A stretch of DNA of 64,000 bases from Heyndrickxia sporothermodurans. GTDB lineage: Bacteria; Bacillota; Bacilli; Bacillales; Bacillaceae_C. The notes under the pieces were generated by a model. It did not search any database and was not told where the DNA came from. It worked only from the letters and a program-made list of their open reading frames with translations. The stretch covers positions 4,236,001-4,300,000 of the forward strand of contig CP066701.1 in NCBI GenBank assembly GCA_016756695.1, in the 5' to 3' direction. Position numbers and translations under genes: made by a program. Positions 9,007-17,123 of this stretch are shown here, in pieces; position 1 is the first letter of the stretch, and each line of letters opens with the position of its first letter.

Positions 9007-10446
9007 TTAGGCGGATCTTTGTTCGACTATCCATCGTTGAGCTAACTCGATGAGCTTTGTCCAACGCGCAGGCATGGTAGGAAGTCCTGATAACTTTGGA
9101 TTCACAACGGGTACCTTGCCCTCTAGGGATGCATGTGGTCGTAGAAAGTTAAAATACGCCGCAAACAAGGTGACAAAAGAAACAGATCCATGATCCGATC
9201 CAAATCCTTGTGTAGAGCGATAATTTCCTTTAAATGTGCGATTCAGTCTTTCGATAATCTGTTTTAACGGTCTGTATTCGGTTGAGATGGGATCTTCATT
9301 TGTCAGCCCGATTACTTGCTTCACATCGAAAGAAATATCATTCTGAGCGAAGAAATGCTGGGCTAGAAGATAGATTGGATTTCCATCTACTACGAATGTA
9401 AGGTTTTCAGGGATCTCTTCCATCTTCAGTAGGACGTCGTTTATCGCTTGAATGGCGGATGCTGTATCACGATTAGGCGACACTCGGTACGAAAGGACGA
9501 TCTTTTTCACCGCGTCAAAGAAGAAAAAGAGATAATGCCATTTTCCATTGACCCGGATATAGGTTTCGTCACCACAGAATTGATCTGAAAGCTCATAAGG
9601 ATAGTGATCCACGTAAGGTTTAAGTAAAAGAGCCACACTATTTTCGTAGTTCAATATCGTCTGATGAGAAATAGCTACACCGTGAACATCTTGCATAATG
9701 GCGCTGGTCCTTCTTGCGGAAAGACCGTAATTCACATGGTAGGTCAATATCAAACCTAACGTATGCGGAGAAGCATAGATTCTAGACAGATCAACAACTG
9801 GCAACTCCGGTGAATTCTTGGATAATGGTTGAAAATCAATGTGAAATTGGCGAAAAATATACCTTAACTTAAACGACTGGGGATCCTTTTTAAACTGTTT
9901 CTTTTCTTTGGAAGACATACCGTTTAATTTCTTTTGATAATACGGACAGTCGTCATTTTTACACTTAAACACATCGAAATCTTTTCGCTCCTTGATCTTA
10001 TCGAGTGTTTTAGAACAATGAGGACATTTCAAAATATCTTTCGAAAAACGATTCTTATCGCTGAAAAGGCAAGAACATACCTTGCATTGATACTGTCCCT
10101 TATCACCATTATTGGCATAAAGATAATCAGATGGTGCACCACACTTAGGACATTTCATTCCTTTAGGTACCGACACTTTTGCGTTCTTGTGTCTTCGAAC
10201 GGGTTTAAGAGATTTCCCATGCTTCTCTTGGTACTCCGTTAGGAGATTTCGATAATTCAGCTTTTCTGGGATTTCGATAATGGGAAGATCATCAACTTGT
10301 AGTTTTCGATAAGGTTTGTTAACAGGCTGCTGATCTTTCGGTTTATCAAACATACTCTTCCCAATAAGTAGGGTGAGTAATGTTCGAATTATTTGTTCTT
10401 GGAATTTTATAAAAGTTAGTAAATAGGTTATAATTTGAGGGTACAA
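9007..10446 (-). CDS. IS-C DDE transposase with N-terminal zinc ribbons
   Basis: 479 residues from the first possible start; a more natural start may be the ATG at 10353 (MFDKPKDQQPV), because the first 31 residues are hydrophobic and unlike a transposase. Two or more CxxC zinc ribbons occupy the first ~190 residues (CPKCGAPS, CKVCSC, CPHCSKT, CKNDDC). The integrase-like core follows: CGDETYIRVNGKWHY (first Asp), FVVDGNP (second Asp) and PLKQIIERLNRTFKG (Glu). The catalytic triad is complete, so the protein looks active. It resembles IS6/IS240-type cores enlarged with zinc fingers. Confidence 0.85.
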   Translation of the reverse strand: MYPQIITYLLTFIKFQEQIIRTLLTLLIGKSMFDKPKDQQPVNKPYRKLQVDDLPIIEIPEKLNYRNLLTEYQEKHGKSLKPVRRHKNAKVSVPKGMKCPKCGAPSDYLYANNGDKGQYQCKVCSCLFSDKNRFSKDILKCPHCSKTLDKIKERKDFDVFKCKNDDCPYYQKKLNGMSSKEKKQFKKDPQSFKLRYIFRQFHIDFQPLSKNSPELPVVDLSRIYASPHTLGLILTYHVNYGLSARRTSAIMQDVHGVAISHQTILNYENSVALLLKPYVDHYPYELSDQFCGDETYIRVNGKWHYLFFFFDAVKKIVLSYRVSPNRDTASAIQAINDVLLKMEEIPENLTFVVDGNPIYLLAQHFFAQNDISFDVKQVIGLTNEDPISTEYRPLKQIIERLNRTFKGNYRSTQGFGSDHGSVSFVTLFAAYFNFLRPHASLEGKVPVVNPKLSGLPTMPARWTKLIELAQRWIVEQRSA

Positions 10447-10590
10447 CTTGTCACTTCCTTTTTAGGAATTTTAGTGTTGTGTGGTAACCTCACTATTTCC
10501 TAAAATTCAGGGGGTGGCAATTTTTTTGCTCAAAAATCCCTCTATCAAGGTATTTTATAGCCTGTTTAATATAAAAGTTTTTACAATACG

Positions 10591-10598
10591 AAAAAGAC
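10591..10598. repeat. Target-site duplication of IS-C, right
   Basis: Second copy of AAAAAGAC, directly before the ribosome site of the IS-A transposase. Confidence 0.93.
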
Positions 10599-10614
10599 TG
10601 GAGGAGTACTTCTT

Positions 10615-11961
10615 ATGACTATTATACGACAACCTAGCCTATTTGGCATACAGGAATTATTTGACATGGAACCTACCCAAAAATATGAAGCCATTATTTC
10701 AGCGGTAGATTTGGATTCGATGTACCATCAAGTGGCGAAAAAATCACGGTTGGGTGCACCGGAAGAACTAAACTATGCAGCCATGATTATCTCCACCTTT
10801 GTAAGATACATAGAGCGCATCCCTACGATGAAGGATCTTATAAAACGTCTTCATGATGATCTAGCTTTTAAGTTAAATTGTGGCTTTTTGGTTTCTGATC
10901 ATGTGCCTTCAGAATCCTCCTATTCACGTCTCATAACGAAATTGGAGGAAAGCGATATCCTTGAGAAAGAACAAGAAAAAGTGGTCCTCCAGGCTATTGC
11001 AGAAGGTTTCATCACGGATGATACAGTGGCCATTGATGCAACCCATTTTGAAGCACGAGACCAAGCGCAGCCAAAAGAAGAAAAGCCAAAATCTGAACCC
11101 CAAAAACGTGGTCGGAAATCAAAAGATGAGCGTGACGGGTGGCTTAAAGAACAAGCTGAAACGGAAGCCAATTTACCTTTATATGATAGAAAAATTGTTC
11201 AATTAGATGTTCCCTAGCCGAACTACGTGCCGAAGTTCCCCAAGACCCTAAATGGGGCGTGAAAAAGAACTCAGAAGGACAAAATGTTTTTGGTTTGGCT
11301 ACAAAGGTCATTTAGCCGTTGGTACATCAAGCCAATACATTCTACAGGCTCTTTTTTCATCTGGGAGTCTAAATGATGGTAAGGCGCTATCCCTTTACTG
11401 AAAGGAATTCAGGAACGCCTTCACCTTCCATTACGTTATCAAACAATGGATGCGGGCTATGACTATGAACCCATATACGAGCAGGTACATCGAATGGGAC
11501 AACAATCCGTCATCGCGTATAATAAGCGAAATGAAGGGGAAATCATTGGCTATGATAAACACTTTGCCCCAACTTGTTTCAGAGAGCATTCTTATCGTTA
11601 TGATAGTTTTGATCCTAAATATGAAACATTGAAATACACAAGACCAAAGGAATGCAGCGACTGTCCCTTAGCTAATGAAGGTATTTGCCAAAAGGTTTAT
11701 AAAGTGAAAATCACTTCAGACCTTCGCAGATATACCGCACCAGCACGCGGGTCACAAGCATGGAAAAACATTTTCAAACGTCGTACTGCCGTAGAACGGG
11801 TTAATGCCTATCTGAAAGAATTCTTTCAACTGAACAATGTTCGCTATCGTACTGGGAAACGTGCAAAAATTCATTTTGACATGGTAACCCTTATTTATAA
11901 TGCTTCAAAGTTAGCCGCAGACCGAATTAATGTACAATTAAATCAGCAACAAGTAGCATGA
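10615..11961 (+). pseudogene. IS-A transposase, copy 1, frameshifted
   Basis: Matches the intact copy 2 protein (450 residues) along its length, but has small indels in the middle: around 11196 a GGCC is replaced by one T, and single bases are lost near 11213, 11288 and 11383. The first ORF therefore stops at 11217 and the C-terminal part reopens by about 11446. The N-terminal DUF772-like part and the C-terminal DDE part (Cys-rich CSDCPLANEGIC, RRTAVERVNAYLKEFF) are both readable. Either decay or consensus errors in a repeat. Confidence 0.88.
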
Positions 11962-12039
11962 TTTCTGTTTTTAAAAATATATTTTAGAAATTCTGTAGGA
12001 TTCTGTATTTTTAAAAAGAGCAATTATGAAATTGACTCA

Positions 12040-12461
12040 ATTAAATGAACTTTACTAGCAGCTACTTGTTGATTATTAAATTTTGCTACCCAATTTTTTA
12101 ATAATAAAGTAGATTCATCCTCCATATTAATTGTATATTTTAAAGTAATTTTTCCTGACTTTATTTTCACATTCGTTTTTTCATCATTCGTCCATTGACA
12201 TTGATTATTCTCATTCAGACATTCACGATTATTGGCTGCTTGTGGCCAATCAATCGTATAATTACCTCCGCTAAGCGATGGTATAATTTGCTTTATATAA
12301 AATTGATTATTATGATGTTCAATAAAAATATCTTGTTGAATGGAATGAATCTTGTTTTGGTCCGACTTTGCAGAAAAACCGTCCCATTGAAAGTACAGTA
12401 AAAAACTAATAATCAATAATAGTAAAAGGGTTAAATAAATTACGTTTTTTTTTCGAAGCAT
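12040..12461 (-). pseudogene. Membrane-anchored stalk-domain protein, N-terminal part (split by IS-A)
   Basis: It starts with ATG at 12461 after AAAGGAG. Residues 7-24 are one membrane segment followed by an extracytoplasmic region, so this is a type II anchored protein. After about 141 codons the frame enters IS-A and stops at 12024. The reading frame and the AT target repeat join precisely to 6213 on the other side of the element. The fragment contains a short Cys pair (REC...NQCQW, about 77-84) of unknown role. Divergent from the gene at 12587. Confidence 0.85.
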
Positions 12462-12586
12462 TTTTTTCTCCTTTGAATACGAAACCGTTCTATCTTCTCA
12501 ATTGAATAATTCAATGATACATTAATAAGGAGTGCTTTATCTAGTTGAAAAAATTTTAAAGAAATTAGGAAAAGTGAGGACTTGAT

Positions 12587-12976
12587 ATGCTACAACGTTT
12601 CATTGAACTTGGTGAAGGATATTCAGATATATATGAGCTAATTGAATTGGCAAAAGCAAATAAACATCGATTACACCATTTAATAGCGTTACATACGACA
12701 AATGGTCAAAAACAATTGACCTCACTATGTGTTGTGCTCCAACCAACCGATCCCGGTGAGTTTCAAGCTATTTATATTTGTCGTGAAGGGATACCAAATC
12801 CACATTCGATACCGAACCAAAGATTCGACTTATTTAATCATGTTGCTCAAAGTTTAGAAAAGCAAATAATTGAAATTGATGTAAAGCATTCAAAAGAATT
12901 TGCGGAAAAAGAACTGTATTTCCAATATTTAATTGGAATATTAAGACTGAATCACTATATTCCGCCATTACGATAA
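12587..12976 (+). CDS. Small cytosolic protein, DUF7147-like
   Basis: 129 residues, no signal peptide or membrane segment. MLQRFIELGEGYSDIYELIELAKANKHR and the ending LRLNHYIPPLR are typical of a small Bacillaceae family found next to ylbG, sometimes mislabelled in databases as methylthioribose kinase. No catalytic motif is visible and the function is unknown. The ATG follows GTGAGGACTTGAT. It ends in a strong hairpin shared with the convergent ylbG. Confidence 0.7.
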   Translation: MLQRFIELGEGYSDIYELIELAKANKHRLHHLIALHTTNGQKQLTSLCVVLQPTDPGEFQAIYICREGIPNPHSIPNQRFDLFNHVAQSLEKQIIEIDVKHSKEFAEKELYFQYLIGILRLNHYIPPLR

Positions 12977-13004
12977 AAAACCTCCGTATGGAGGTTTTTT
13001 ATCG
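12971..13004. terminator. Bidirectional terminator between the DUF7147-like gene and ylbG
   Basis: Perfect 15-bp stem (12971-12985 with 12990-13004), 4-nt loop GTAT, A/T tracts on both sides. Confidence 0.93.
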
Positions 13005-13020
13005 TAGAAATATCTCTTTA

Positions 13021-13296
13021 TTATAACCCTACTTTGTAATCATACTCTTTTGCTTTATCGGGCTTGGAATTTTCATATTCAGTTTTCAAAAAAGGTTTCC
13101 ATGATTGTTCAACTTTTCGAACAAATGGCATGGAAGAAAATTTCTCCAACAGTTCATTAATTTCAGTTTGATCACAGTATAGTACAACGTATTTCATTCT
13201 TTTTGAAACATAATGAACGTTCCCAAACCGTCTTAAGGTTTTAGCGTGCTTTAAGTTATAAAGCCAAATAATTAAGCTTTGTCTTTCATTAAACAT
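13021..13296 (-). CDS. ylbG: DUF2129 protein YlbG
   Basis: 91 residues, family size. A small cytosolic protein whose gene lies beside ylbF in many Firmicutes; function undefined. It starts RQSLIIWLYNLKHAKTLRRFG, the conserved segment of the family, followed by a ferredoxin-like pattern of short strands (KYVVLYCD, VRKVEQSW). The ATG is preceded by AAGGGGA. It has its own hairpin 3' and is separated from ylbF by a terminator. Confidence 0.9.
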   Translation of the reverse strand: MFNERQSLIIWLYNLKHAKTLRRFGNVHYVSKRMKYVVLYCDQTEINELLEKFSSMPFVRKVEQSWKPFLKTEYENSKPDKAKEYDYKVGL

Positions 13297-13390
13297 ATAG
13301 TTTTCCCCTTAATTCTACATTCTCATTATTTTAGCATATTCATTAGAAGATAATCAATGTCAGAAAATTATTGTTTTATTTAAAGGTTTT

Positions 13391-13422
13391 AAAAAAAGGA
13401 ATACAGACGAGTATTCCTTTTT
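13391..13422 (-). terminator. Terminator of ylbF
   Basis: 12-bp stem (13393-13404 with 13411-13422), loop AGACGA; on the minus strand it is followed by seven T residues. Confidence 0.88.
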
Positions 13423-13440
13423 AAGTCAAGTGTTATTCTA

Positions 13441-13887
13441 TTATGCAGAACAACTGCATCCGCCACCGGAACCGCATCCTCCAGAGCATGAACTATTTTC
13501 GGCAAAAAAAGGATTTCCTGTAGGAACTTTTATGTGTTGGGAAACTGATTTACCAACGATCATACTGACATGATCAAGAATATCTTGTAAAGCATTTTCT
13601 GCTTTGCGAAATCTTGCAACATTTTCATCCATGTCCATTTCACGTTTTGCTTGACGTGTACGGATATTGATCGATTTGTAATCTGGATGATATCTACCAA
13701 AACGTTGGACATCTTCGTAATAGTCTTTCATTTTGATAAATTCTTTAATCTTTTCTTGCGTTCGTGCATCTTTATATAATTTATTATATGATTTTCTATA
13801 TTCATCAGCAGCTTCTGATTGCAAAATCATTTTTGCCAAATCTTCCGCTTCAGTTATTATTTGCAGTCTTTCAATAGTTGCAAGCAA
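13441..13887 (-). CDS. ylbF: YlbF (RicF), Y-complex subunit
   Basis: 148 residues from the TTG at 13887, which follows GGAGGTGAG at the right spacing; the longer ORF from 13905 would contain that ribosome site. B. subtilis YlbF also starts MxAT. In B. subtilis YlbF, YmcA and YaaT form a complex with iron-sulfur clusters that directs RNase Y maturation of mRNAs and affects competence, biofilm and sporulation. The helical com-ylbF core is about 5-120. The tail SSCSGGCGSGGGCSCSA carries four cysteines, consistent with cluster binding. Followed by its own terminator. Confidence 0.93.
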   Translation of the reverse strand: MLATIERLQIITEAEDLAKMILQSEAADEYRKSYNKLYKDARTQEKIKEFIKMKDYYEDVQRFGRYHPDYKSINIRTRQAKREMDMDENVARFRKAENALQDILDHVSMIVGKSVSQHIKVPTGNPFFAENSSCSGGCGSGGGCSCSA

Positions 13888-13945
13888 ATAGCTCACCTCC
13901 AACATTATATTACCATGTTTTCAGTTAGCATGCGAATGATACATA

Positions 13946-14344
13946 TTATAAGATAGTTACATAAAATTCTTTGGATAATCCGTGACTTTTATTATTTAAT
14001 TTCACTACATCAATTTTTACATGATGAACACCTTTGGATAAATTTTTCATTACAAATGCTGCTGTGTGAAACTCCCCTTTCAATTGTCCATCAACGTAAA
14101 CAACAATTTTGCCACGTTCTATCGCTTTATTTGCCCCGGAAAAAGATATATTTGGTACAAAACACTCGATAAATATATCCTTTCCATGAACGATATGACG
14201 AATAGAGGCATCTTTCGTTTTATCACTTTGAGCTGCTTTTCCGCTTTCCGATGCTTCAACATTAAATGATTCCGGCTTTGGTATATTTTGTTTACAACCA
14301 CTCATAATTATTAAAAAAAGAGTTAAACAAATTAATCCTCTCAT
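13946..14344 (-). CDS. Small lipoprotein, function unknown
   Basis: 132 residues from the ATG at 14344, which follows AAGGAGTGATAGTT; an upstream GTG at 14353 overlaps the ribosome site. The signal peptide is hydrophobic, with lipobox IMSGC, so the mature protein is lipid-anchored on the outer face of the membrane. A Lys/Ser-rich linker precedes an immunoglobulin-like stretch (GKDIFIECFVPNISFSG, GKIVVYVDGQLKGEF, GVHHVKIDVV) that could be a small beta-sandwich. It lies between ylbF and ylbE. Not recognised. Confidence 0.75.
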   Translation of the reverse strand: MRGLICLTLFLIIMSGCKQNIPKPESFNVEASESGKAAQSDKTKDASIRHIVHGKDIFIECFVPNISFSGANKAIERGKIVVYVDGQLKGEFHTAAFVMKNLSKGVHHVKIDVVKLNNKSHGLSKEFYVTIL

Positions 14345-14437
14345 AACTATCACTCCTTGTCTTTAGCTTCTACAGAACAAGAAGTTTTTACACAAAAAAA
14401 AGATACATTTTCATTTAAATGTACCTTACATTGCAAA

Positions 14438-14674
14438 TCATTTTGAGTATAAACCTTGAAGCATATTCATCATCATTGAAGCCATCTGTATGTTATTGTT
14501 GATTTTCTCAACTCTTTGCGGGATTGTCTTTTCGAAAAAATGTAAGGAGGCAATTTCAAATTTTTCAATTTCTTCGGGATGACGACTTAATTTTCGATAC
14601 CACATCGGTTGTCTTCTTAAAAATTGTTTCAGTTCTTTTTTTGAGTAAATGTATTCCATTACATCTTGCCGCAA
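14438..14674 (-). CDS. ylbE: YlbE-like protein
   Basis: 78 residues. The TTG start is chosen because AAGGAGG ends seven bases upstream. The segment LRRQPMWYRKLSRHPEEIEKFE and the following KTIPQRVEKINNNIQMASMM are the YlbE family signature. Cytosolic, helical, function unknown. It lies 15 nt downstream of ylbD, almost certainly in one operon with it. Confidence 0.88.
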   Translation of the reverse strand: MRQDVMEYIYSKKELKQFLRRQPMWYRKLSRHPEEIEKFEIASLHFFEKTIPQRVEKINNNIQMASMMMNMLQGLYSK

Positions 14675-14689
14675 ACTAATTCCTCCTTC

Positions 14690-15103
14690 TTAATCTTTTC
14701 GAAATGCAAAAGGATTCCTTTGTTCATTTGTTGGTGTAGTTGATTGCTTCTCACCTTGAAATTGTGCTAGTACTCCTTGCACAGATGCAATGACTTGACT
14801 TAAATTATTGAGATGGTACTGCATTTGGTTGGCATCCACTTTTTGGATAATACTTCCGATTTGTTTCATCCATTTTCCGTTACTTTCAGCCTTTTCATTG
14901 CTATCTGACTGAGTCTCTACCGTACCATCATCGTTATTTCTGTACTTTTCCCAAAAAGGGTCATCTTCACCTAGTAAATACCAATCTTCATAAAACTCTT
15001 GAAGTGTATTTGAACCATTTTTTACTTCGGAGATTAATTTTGGATGCTCCTTGACGAATTCTTTAAACTTTTCAACTGTCGGGTGAAGTTTTTTATTCCC
15101 CAT
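14690..15103 (-). CDS. ylbD: Spore coat-associated YlbD-like protein
   Basis: 137 residues from the ATG at 15103; the ATG at 15109 lies directly against GAGGTGA, too close to be used. The N-terminal motif HPTVEKFKEFVKEHPKLI and EDWYLLGEDDPFW are the YlbD hallmark; the C-terminal part is Gln/Asn-rich. In B. subtilis YlbD is made under mother-cell control and is listed as a putative coat protein. The ylbD-ylbE order is conserved. Confidence 0.9.
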   Translation of the reverse strand: MGNKKLHPTVEKFKEFVKEHPKLISEVKNGSNTLQEFYEDWYLLGEDDPFWEKYRNNDDGTVETQSDSNEKAESNGKWMKQIGSIIQKVDANQMQYHLNNLSQVIASVQGVLAQFQGEKQSTTPTNEQRNPFAFRKD

Positions 15104-15240
15104 TATCATTCACCTCATAATAGTGTAAAACTTTAATCTATATTTTATAAAAATTTATAGATAGGAGTCATTACAATGCCTATAATAATTTATGTAAGGA
15201 TTACAAAAAGGTGAGAATATTTATTGTTTATAAGTAATAT

Positions 15241-15268
15241 AAAAAAGCCTATAAACTAAGGCTTTTTT
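15241..15268. terminator. Terminator downstream of ylbC
   Basis: 10-bp stem AAAAAAGCCT with AGGCTTTTTT, loop of 8 nt. Symmetric A/T tracts; it ends the minus-strand ylbC transcript. Confidence 0.85.
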
Positions 15269-15286
15269 ACTTTGCAATAAATTTAA

Positions 15287-16357
15287 TTACTTCCACGTTT
15301 TCTCAATAAAATTTTGGGTATAATATTTTTGATATACGCCAACACCTAAATGTGTGAATTTAGGTTCCAATAATGCTTTCCTATGCCCTTCTGAATTTAA
15401 CCAACCTTCTACTGCAGAAGGGGCATCCATATACTGTGCTGCGATATTTTCGCCTGCTAATTGGTAAAAAACATGTGCAGCTTGAAGACGTTTTTCTAAG
15501 TTGCCAAATTTCGGAGATTCATGGGAAAAATATTTTTCAACTGCCATATCTTTACTATGATTATAGGCTACTTCAGCTGTTTTTTGGTCCCAAAGCAATT
15601 TATTTAATTCAAACCTACTACGTAAAATATTTGTTAAGTCAAATATTTGTTTTTCACTACCTACTTCAATTGCTCTCCAACGGGATTCAACGATCGGTGC
15701 AGGGTCAATTAATCGTCCCCGATAACTTATCTCATATGGGCGCTGCTTGATGAGCGTCTCTTTATCCATAAATCGTACACCTGATAAAGTTCCTTTAAAT
15801 TTATCAAATGAAAGCTGTGCATATATCGAACCTAATTGGACGAGAGGTCTCATATTTAAATCTTCTTCAGATAATTCAAACCGATATGTTCCTTTATCAT
15901 ACTGTACTGTAATATCAGTATCTAAAAGTAACTTTTGATAGATATCTTGAATCTCTTCGTTAATTTGAAATGGAGTGATATTCGTTTTACTTCCAATGGC
16001 ATAAATTGTTACTACCTTTCCTTTACACACTCCGACTTGAAAATATTTCTCTTCATTTTTATTATAAATCCACCACTCATAGTCATATGCTGAGGGGTCG
16101 ATTCTATTCGGTTTTCCATATTTTTTTACTATTTTATTTGCCGGTTCTCCAATAAAAGTAGATAATCCTTTATTAGGCCTTTTATACGGCTCCTTATCAA
16201 TCTTTTTCTTTGGAGTTTTATCGTTTTCAGTCATAGGTATTTCTTTGATGCCAGTCCCATTTAAAATATTATTCTCGTTATCGGGTTTTAGATGGAAGTA
16301 TAAACTAATGATAAATATAATAACTAATACGATGATCACCTTGAAAACAGTACGCAG
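15287..16357 (-). CDS. ylbC: CAP/SCP-domain protein YlbC
   Basis: The product starts with a membrane anchor (VIIVLVIIFIISLYF), then a low-complexity linker rich in Lys and Pro, a CAP-associated domain (about 55-200) and a C-terminal CAP (SCP/PR1) domain with NKLLWDQKTAEVAYNHSKDM, YFSHESP and AGENIAAQY. Such Bacillus proteins are extracytoplasmic; activity is undefined. The start is unusual: the only good ribosome site, GGAGGG (about 16363-16368), points to a CTG at 16357 giving 356 residues, while the GTG at 16339 (350 residues) has no site at normal spacing. I favour CTG. Confidence 0.88.
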   Translation of the reverse strand: MRTVFKVIIVLVIIFIISLYFHLKPDNENNILNGTGIKEIPMTENDKTPKKKIDKEPYKRPNKGLSTFIGEPANKIVKKYGKPNRIDPSAYDYEWWIYNKNEEKYFQVGVCKGKVVTIYAIGSKTNITPFQINEEIQDIYQKLLLDTDITVQYDKGTYRFELSEEDLNMRPLVQLGSIYAQLSFDKFKGTLSGVRFMDKETLIKQRPYEISYRGRLIDPAPIVESRWRAIEVGSEKQIFDLTNILRSRFELNKLLWDQKTAEVAYNHSKDMAVEKYFSHESPKFGNLEKRLQAAHVFYQLAGENIAAQYMDAPSAVEGWLNSEGHRKALLEPKFTHLGVGVYQKYYTQNFIEKTWK

Positions 16358-16722
16358 ATCTTTCCCTCCTTCTAAAAATTTAAGTTTTATCGTAAAGGTA
16401 AGATTTTTTTTAAAATTTAATATGTTCTATATTACTATACATATTATATCATTTAAACATTATGTGTTTGAAGTAAAACAATTGGTTCTTTTCATAAACT
16501 TCTCTACGATTTGAGAACGAAAAAACAATTAATTGGTAATGGTATTCATGATATTCCAAATATAGGCGCATAATATAAGTATAGATACTCAAGTCGTTAT
16601 ATCACTGATTATTCACAATGTATTCATTGCAAGAATTGTTTTTTTAGACTATTATAAGACATGTGGGAAATTGTGTATGTACTTATAATTTGTTCTTGGA
16701 AGTATGAGGAGGGAATAAAGAT
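16358..16722. other. AT-rich divergent intergenic region ylbC / ylbA-position gene
   Basis: No supportable gene. It holds the upstream region of both genes. A TATAAT at 16684-16689 could be the -10 box of the YugN-like gene, but no matching -35 box is seen. No strong inverted repeat. Confidence 0.5.
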
Positions 16723-17082
16723 ATGAATTTTGAAAATATCGGCATTCAAGCATTTAAAGCAGATTTAAACAGATTAGATGATGTAATGAAGAAATACGGA
16801 ATGGTTCGTGCGGAACAATGGGATTACGAACGTGTATCATATGACCGTAAATTTATTATTAAAGAAGGTACATATTATCTTCGTGTCCAAGCTTACGCAG
16901 TAGAAGGCGACGTAGATACTTTCGATGCATTGATGCAATTAATGACACCTATATTGGGTAAACATTATTATCCACACGGAGTTGAATACGGTGATGATGA
17001 AATTTATCCTACACATTTAGTAAAACAATGTGAGCAAATTCTTACTGACTTGAAAAAAGAAATTGAAGCCTTTGCTGAATAA
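16723..17082 (+). CDS. ylbA: YugN-like family protein (YlbA position)
   Basis: 119 residues. The pattern LDDVMKKYGMVRAEQWDYERVSYDRKF and the ending YPTHLVKQCEQIL are those of the YugN-like family, small cytosolic proteins of unknown function in Bacillaceae. The location beside ctaG matches ylbA of B. subtilis, the basis for the symbol. The ATG follows GAGGAGGGAATAAAGAT. It ends in a perfect 13-bp hairpin shared with the convergent ctaM. Confidence 0.75.
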   Translation: MNFENIGIQAFKADLNRLDDVMKKYGMVRAEQWDYERVSYDRKFIIKEGTYYLRVQAYAVEGDVDTFDALMQLMTPILGKHYYPHGVEYGDDEIYPTHLVKQCEQILTDLKKEIEAFAE

Positions 17083-17087
17083 TATAC

Positions 17088-17121
17088 AAAAAAACAGTGC
17101 GGAATTCTGCACTGTTTTTTT
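17088..17121. terminator. Bidirectional terminator, YugN-like gene and ctaM
   Basis: 13-bp stem (17088-17100 with 17109-17121), 8-nt loop, A7 and T7 flanks. Confidence 0.92.
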
Positions 17122-17123
17122 AT

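Larger units (their letters stand above)
8751..10590 (-). mobile_element. IS-C: 1840-bp insertion sequence with zinc-ribbon DDE transposase
   Basis: The ends are 20-bp imperfect inverted repeats (GGTATTGTAAAAAGTTCTAT from the left; CGTATTGTAAAAACTTTTAT read inward from the right; 17 of 20 match), flanked by 8-bp AAAAAGAC repeats. It carries one transposase gene (minus strand) and about 250 bp of structured non-coding DNA at the left end. It is absent from IS-A copy 2, so it is the youngest insertion in the pile. Eight-bp target repeats and an integrase-like DDE core suggest a relative of IS6-type elements, but the length and zinc ribbons differ; family not assigned. Confidence 0.9.
6214..12039 (+). 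mobile_element. IS-A copy 1 (DUF772-type DDE element) with nested IS-B and IS-C
   Basis: Outer ends are an 18-bp imperfect inverted repeat: TGAATGAATTTCATAATT at 6214 and its partner TGAGTCAATTTCATAATT, read inward from 12039. The target repeat is AT (6212-6213 and 12040-12041). Removing it restores an in-frame host gene, which confirms the ends. The length is 5826 bp; without IS-C it is about 3978 bp, matching copy 2 at 23855-27833. A small stem (6237-6242 with 6248-6253) near the left end may block read-through. IS-B and IS-C both sit in the leader just upstream of the IS-A transposase start. Confidence 0.9.

Noticed and set aside
8807-9064. 85-codon minus-strand ORF at the IS-C left end
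   Set aside because: It overlaps the structured region and the transposase 3' end, and shows no ribosome site or recognisable protein pattern.
6214-12039. A composite transposon with cargo genes
   Set aside because: Only transposition genes are inside; the pieces are nested insertions with their own target repeats, not two ISs flanking cargo.
12024-12461. A separate 145-residue anchored protein
   Set aside because: Its last four codons and stop come from IS-A sequence; the frame continues on the other side of the element, so it is a gene fragment.
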